Positions 14,872-17,901 of a DNA stretch of 17,901 nucleotides are shown here, piece after piece. The translations under genes and the position numbers were made by a program. Under the pieces are notes generated by a model. It was not told where the DNA came from. It did no database searches and saw only the letters and a list, made by a program, of their open reading frames with translations. Positions within the stretch are counted from its first letter, which is position 1, and every line of letters starts with the position of its first letter. The stretch is from NCBI GenBank assembly GCA_902761955.1, contig CACWMM010000052.1, forward strand, positions 1 through 17,901. The letters run 5' to 3'. The DNA comes from Parafannyhessea sp902761955 (lineage in GTDB: Bacteria; Actinomycetota; Coriobacteriia; Coriobacteriales; Atopobiaceae).

Positions 14872-16021
14872 CGGCCCCGCGAGGCCGGGCGCACCGGCCG
14901 TGCCGAAGGTGCTGGCGGGACTTGCCCAGCAGCCGAGGGTGCAGGAGTTTCTCGCCGCGGCGATAGACGAGGGCAGGCTGAGCCACGCGTACCTGTTTCT
15001 GGGCGCGCCGGGCTCCGGCATGCTCGAGGCCGCGTATGCCGTGGCCCAGGCGCGCGTCTGCCCCAACGGGGGCGACGGCACGTGCGACGAGTGCATCCGC
15101 GTGGCGCACCGCACGCACCCGGACGTGCACTACCTGAGCCCGCAGAGCGTGACGGGCTACCTCGTGGGGCAGATCCGCGAGCTCATCGCGGACGTGGCGC
15201 TCGCGCCCATCCGCGCGGCAGGCAAGGTCTACATTCTGGACAACGCGGGGCTCCTGCGCGGCGCCGCGGCAAACGCGCTGCTCAAGACCCTCGAGGAGCC
15301 GCCCGAGGGCGTCATGTTCATCCTGATTGCGCGCTCGGCGACATCCGTGCTGCCAACGATCGTCTCGCGCTGCCAGCAGATTCCGTTCCAGATCGTGAGC
15401 CCGGGCGCGGCGGAGCACGCGGTGGAGCTCATGAGCGGCATCGGCGGGTCGGAGGCGCGCATCGCGCTGGCCGTGACCCACACGCCGGAGGCGGCGGCAC
15501 AGTTTCTGGCGTCCTCGGGACGCCGCGAGGCGCGTCGCCTGGTGGTGCGCACGCTGGACGAGCTTGCGCGCGACGACTCGTGGGACGTGCTCGCGTCCGC
15601 CCGACGCATCGTGGAGGCGGCCCGCGCGCCGCTTGCGGACGTGAAGAGCGAGCAGGAGGCGGCGCTGGGCGAGAGCGCGGACTACCTTGGCAAGGCGGCC
15701 ATGCGCCAGGTGGAGGACTCCAACAAGCGCGAGCTCACCGCACGCGAGCGTTCGGGTATGATGGAGACGATCGCCGCGGCGGACTCGCTCCTGAGGGACG
15801 TGCTGCTGCGCTGCGAGGGCGTCGGCGAGCCCATCGTGAACGAGGACGCCGCCGACATAGTGGACCGGCTCGCCGCCGGCACCACCACCGAGGGGGTCGT
15901 GCGCGCGCTTTCCGCAACCAGCCGCGCCGCGGACGACATATCCCATAACGTGACACCCCAGCTGGCCATCGAGGTCATGCTGCTTGGCGTGAAGGAGGCA
16001 CTCTCATGCCCACCGTACTAG
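14864..16021 (+). CDS. holB: DNA polymerase III delta' subunit
   Basis: Delta' is the rigid wall of the clamp loader that places the beta clamp on primed DNA. In the 385-residue protein, SHAYLFLGAPGSGM (40-53) is the Walker A region, degenerate (no GKT), as expected for this non-ATP-hydrolysing subunit. A small zinc module follows, with C66, C74 and C77 before HPDV (85-88). DNAGLLRGAAANALLKTLEEPP (126-147) and VSRCQQI (167-173, SRC arginine-finger motif) complete the AAA+ core. About residues 215-385 form a mostly helical C-terminal domain. One zinc Cys of the usual four is replaced by Asp71. The ATG at 14864 overlaps tmk, and the frame continues upstream only as a shadow of tmk. The gene overlaps the next gene by 16 bases, so the chain is likely coupled. 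Confidence 0.92.
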   Translation: MSSGPARPGAPAVPKVLAGLAQQPRVQEFLAAAIDEGRLSHAYLFLGAPGSGMLEAAYAVAQARVCPNGGDGTCDECIRVAHRTHPDVHYLSPQSVTGYLVGQIRELIADVALAPIRAAGKVYILDNAGLLRGAAANALLKTLEEPPEGVMFILIARSATSVLPTIVSRCQQIPFQIVSPGAAEHAVELMSGIGGSEARIALAVTHTPEAAAQFLASSGRREARRLVVRTLDELARDDSWDVLASARRIVEAARAPLADVKSEQEAALGESADYLGKAAMRQVEDSNKRELTARERSGMMETIAAADSLLRDVLLRCEGVGEPIVNEDAADIVDRLAAGTTTEGVVRALSATSRAADDISHNVTPQLAIEVMLLGVKEALSCPPY

Positions 16022-17586
16022 CGGTGAAGTTCAAATATGCGGCCCACGACCTGTGGTTCGATCCGGGAAAGACCGGCGCCCAGGAGGGCGACCACGTCAT
16101 CTGCACCACGGAGCGCGGCCAGGAGATTGGCCTTGCGACCATGGACGCGCAGGAGGTCACCCCGGAGCGCCTGCGCGAGGTGATAGGCGAGGCCGGCAGG
16201 CTGCAGCCCGTGGTGCGCGTCGCGACCGACCAGGACCTCGCGCGCGCGGACATGCTGGCGCAGCGTGGGGACGAGGCGTTCCCCACGTTCAGCAGGCTCG
16301 CGCACGAGTCCGGGCTCGACATGAAGCCCGTGGGCGTGGAGTACCTGTTTGGCGGCGGCAAGGTCGTGTGCTACTTCTCGGCGGAGGACCGCGTGGACTT
16401 CCGCCAGCTGGTGCGCGACCTCTCGCGCGAGCTGCACGAGCGCGTGGACATGCGCCAGATCGGCGTGCGCGAGGAGGCCGCCATCGTGGGCGGCTTTGGC
16501 CACTGCGGCCAGGAGCTGTGCTGCACGCGCTTTGGCAGGCGCTTCGAGCCGGTCTCGATCCGCATGGCGAAGGAGCAGGACCTGCCCCTCAACTCGTCCA
16601 AGATCTCCGGCGCGTGCGGACGGCTCATGTGCTGCCTGCGCTACGAGTTCGAGGCGTACCGCGACTTCAAGAGCCGCGCGCCCAAGCGCAACGCCGTGAT
16701 CGACACGCCCCTGGGCAAGGCGAAGATCGTGGAGTACGACACCCCGAAGGAGCAGCTCTGCCTGCGCCTTGAGAACGGCAAGCAGGTCCGCGTCGCCCTT
16801 GCGGACATGGAGGCGTCGCCGGCCGCGCACAAGAAGAGCGAGGAGCTGGGCTGCGCCTGCCGCCCCGACACCGTGACCCGCTCCGCGCTCGAGAAGCTGC
16901 AGTCCCCCGAGGTGCAGATGGCCCTGGCCGAGCTCGACCGCAAGAACGGCGTCGCCCCCGCAGAGACCTACGACGACTCCGACATCTTCGTCGAGTCGCG
17001 CCCGCGCAGGCGCCGCCGCTCCGGCGGGCAGGCGCAGGACGCCGCGGCCGATGCCGCCCAGCGCCCGCGCCCCAAGCACGCGAAGCCCGCACCGGAGGCC
17101 TCCGCCGACAAGGCGCCGCGCCGTCGCCGCCGCAAGAAGACCGCGGAGGGAGAGGCGCAGCCTCAGGACGGCACGCCCAAGGGCGAGCGTCGCCAGGGCG
17201 AGAAGGACGCAGCCTCCCAGGCCCCGACCCGCTCGGGCGGCATGCACCGCCGTCGTCACCACCGCACGGCCGAGGGCGACGCCACCTCCCAGGACGGAAG
17301 GGCGCAGTCTCGTGCGGACGGCCAAGCTCGTCCCCAGAGACAGAGGGGAGGGGCGCCAAAGCCGGAGGGCGGCAAGCGCCGCCGTCACCCCGGCGACCGC
17401 GGTGGCCAGCAGCCCGGCGACGGTGCCGTCAGCCAGCGCCCGCCTCGCGCGAAGGGCGCGTCCTCGCCGTCGGCCGAGGGCTCTGACAAGCCCAGACGCC
17501 GCCGTCGCCATCGCGGTGGAGGCAAGCCGGGCGGAGACTCCTCCGCAAGGCCCTCCGGCAACGGCCCCAAGCCGTCCTCGGAGTAG
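16006..17586 (+). CDS. ricT: PSP1-domain protein RicT (YaaT), with long Arg-rich C-terminal extension
   Basis: In Bacillus, RicT works with RicA and RicF in a complex that carries Fe-S clusters and steers RNase Y in mRNA maturation. Residues 1-290 of this 526-residue protein match RicT: the PSP1 core, GGFGHCGQELCC (162-173), PVSIRMAK (182-189), and KISGACGRLMCCLRYE (199-214). The six conserved cysteines (C167, C172, C173, C204, C209, C210) are all present. The remaining residues, from about 333, are disordered and consist of Arg/Lys clusters (333-338, 371-378, 415-420, 457-460, 497-503) separated by Ala/Gly/Gln/Ser-rich spacers. Two spacers repeat (R/K)TAEG(D/E)A-x-x-QDG. Bacillus RicT has only about 275 residues. 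GGAGG sits 7 bases before the ATG. No ricA or ricF gene is in the window. Confidence 0.92.
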   Translation: MPTVLAVKFKYAAHDLWFDPGKTGAQEGDHVICTTERGQEIGLATMDAQEVTPERLREVIGEAGRLQPVVRVATDQDLARADMLAQRGDEAFPTFSRLAHESGLDMKPVGVEYLFGGGKVVCYFSAEDRVDFRQLVRDLSRELHERVDMRQIGVREEAAIVGGFGHCGQELCCTRFGRRFEPVSIRMAKEQDLPLNSSKISGACGRLMCCLRYEFEAYRDFKSRAPKRNAVIDTPLGKAKIVEYDTPKEQLCLRLENGKQVRVALADMEASPAAHKKSEELGCACRPDTVTRSALEKLQSPEVQMALAELDRKNGVAPAETYDDSDIFVESRPRRRRRSGGQAQDAAADAAQRPRPKHAKPAPEASADKAPRRRRRKKTAEGEAQPQDGTPKGERRQGEKDAASQAPTRSGGMHRRRHHRTAEGDATSQDGRAQSRADGQARPQRQRGGAPKPEGGKRRRHPGDRGGQQPGDGAVSQRPPRAKGASSPSAEGSDKPRRRRRHRGGGKPGGDSSARPSGNGPKPSSE

Positions 17587-17590
17587 AGAC

Positions 17591-17630
17591 GAAGCCCGCG
17601 AGCCCCTCAACTCGCGGGGTTCTTCATGTT
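17591..17630 (+). terminator. Intrinsic terminator after ricT
   Basis: CCCGCGAG (17595-17602), an 8-base loop and CTCGCGGG (17611-17618) form an 8-bp GC-rich stem followed by GTTCTTCATGTT. It begins 8 bases after the ricT stop and probably ends the topA-tmk-holB-ricT unit. Confidence 0.75.
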
Positions 17631-17648
17631 CCGGACGCCACGTCCTTC

Positions 17649-17676
17649 TCGACAAAAACAGCACAAGTGTTCTAAT
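17649..17676 (+). promoter_or_regulatory. Candidate upstream promoter with a degenerate LexA-like box
   Basis: TCGACA (17649-17654) and TCTAAT (17671-17676) are each one base from the -35 and -10 consensus, with a 16-base spacer. The spacer contains AGCACAAGTGTTCT (17660-17673), one base off the GAAC-N4-GTTC core of the LexA box. It could be a second, distal dinB promoter. Confidence 0.35.
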
Positions 17677-17782
17677 CGTTCGCGCGACCGCGCCTACCTG
17701 TGCCAGGACCGTCCCGCGCCTCGCCGCGAGGGCCCGCGGACACGCGATGGCAGAATTAATGTCCACCAGCCCTTCCAAACTA

Positions 17783-17796
17783 CGAACAGATGTTCT
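17783..17796 (+). promoter_or_regulatory. LexA (SOS) box upstream of dinB
   Basis: CGAACAGATGTTCT matches the Gram-positive LexA/DinR operator CGAAC-N4-GTTCG at all but the last base. It lies 28 bases before the dinB GTG and between a weak -35 (TTCCAA, 17773-17778) and -10 (TTAAAT, 17796-17801), where a repressor would block transcription. Confidence 0.7.
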
Positions 17797-17823
17797 TAAA
17801 TGGATGCTGTCGGAGGGGGAACG

Positions 17824-17901
17824 GTGGACACGTCGCGCAAGATCCTACACTGTGACATGAACGCCTTCTATGCGAGCGTCGAGCAGGCGGAGCGGCCCGA
17901 G
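17824..17901 (+). CDS. dinB: DNA polymerase IV (Y-family), 5' end only
   Basis: Twenty-six codons are visible before the window ends. They read through ILHCDMNAFYASVEQ (residues 7-21), the N-terminal Y-family polymerase motif, in which Asp11 is the first metal-binding residue of the palm. DinB copies damaged DNA with low fidelity. The GTG at 17824 is preferred because GGAGGGGGAACG precedes it. An in-frame ATG 24 bases upstream has no ribosome site and would sit inside the candidate -10 region. The LexA box directly upstream indicates SOS control. Whether the gene is full length cannot be judged. Confidence 0.9.
   Translation, partial: MDTSRKILHCDMNAFYASVEQAERPE

Noticed and set aside
16018..17778. 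A 586-codon minus-strand open frame opposite ricT
   Set aside because: It is a Leu/Arg/Ala-rich shadow of the ricT frame and runs past the ricT terminator with no start signal.

Overview
The window is 17.9 kb of GC-rich chromosomal DNA, densely coded and with frequent GTG and TTG starts. Gene content and protein flavour suggest an actinobacterium, most likely an anaerobic Coriobacteriia member (Olsenella/Atopobium-like). That placement is inference: there is no rRNA here to confirm it. I see no phage, transposon, CRISPR, tRNA or plasmid genes, so this looks like core genome with a few lineage-specific elements.

Layout. (1) 1-1225, plus strand: the 3' end of an MscS-type mechanosensitive channel gene, then mtnN (MTA/SAH nucleosidase). 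(2) 1261-4878, minus strand, converging on mtnN: degV with a structured leader and a good intrinsic terminator, then a class II aldolase, mtnA and a DeoD-type nucleoside phosphorylase. With mtnN these make a compact set for salvage of methylthioadenosine and 5'-deoxyadenosine. (3) 5251-6732, plus: an NhaA Na+/H+ antiporter with extra N- and C-terminal tails. (4) 6872-7150, minus: a small unrecognised protein with a TTG start. (5) 7291-8577, plus: a subgroup Ic aspartate aminotransferase with its own promoter. (6) 8707-11391, plus: a membrane-anchored TPR protein, a STAS anti-anti-sigma-like protein, TatA/B and TatC, closely spaced and probably one operon. (7) 11559-17586, plus: topA, tmk, holB and ricT (PSP1), tightly packed with two overlaps and closed by a hairpin terminator. 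(8) 17824 to the end, plus: the first 26 codons of dinB behind a near-consensus LexA box.

How the genes work together. The minus-strand salvage genes could convert MTA or 5'-deoxyadenosine plus phosphate to adenine and a 5-modified ribose-1-phosphate (phosphorylase), isomerise it (MtnA), and split it to DHAP and a small aldehyde (aldolase). The phosphorylase lacks the His that contacts the ribose 5'-OH in E. coli PNP, which fits 5'-deoxy substrates, and no sugar kinase is present. The Tat block pairs an export machine with a STAS and a TPR protein. The topA-tmk-holB-ricT block is informational: DNA topology, dTTP supply, clamp loading and RNA maturation. The points most worth following up are the kinase-free salvage cluster, the archaeal-looking topoisomerase I with four zinc modules and a lysine-repeat tail, and RicT with an Arg-rich tail about 200 residues long.
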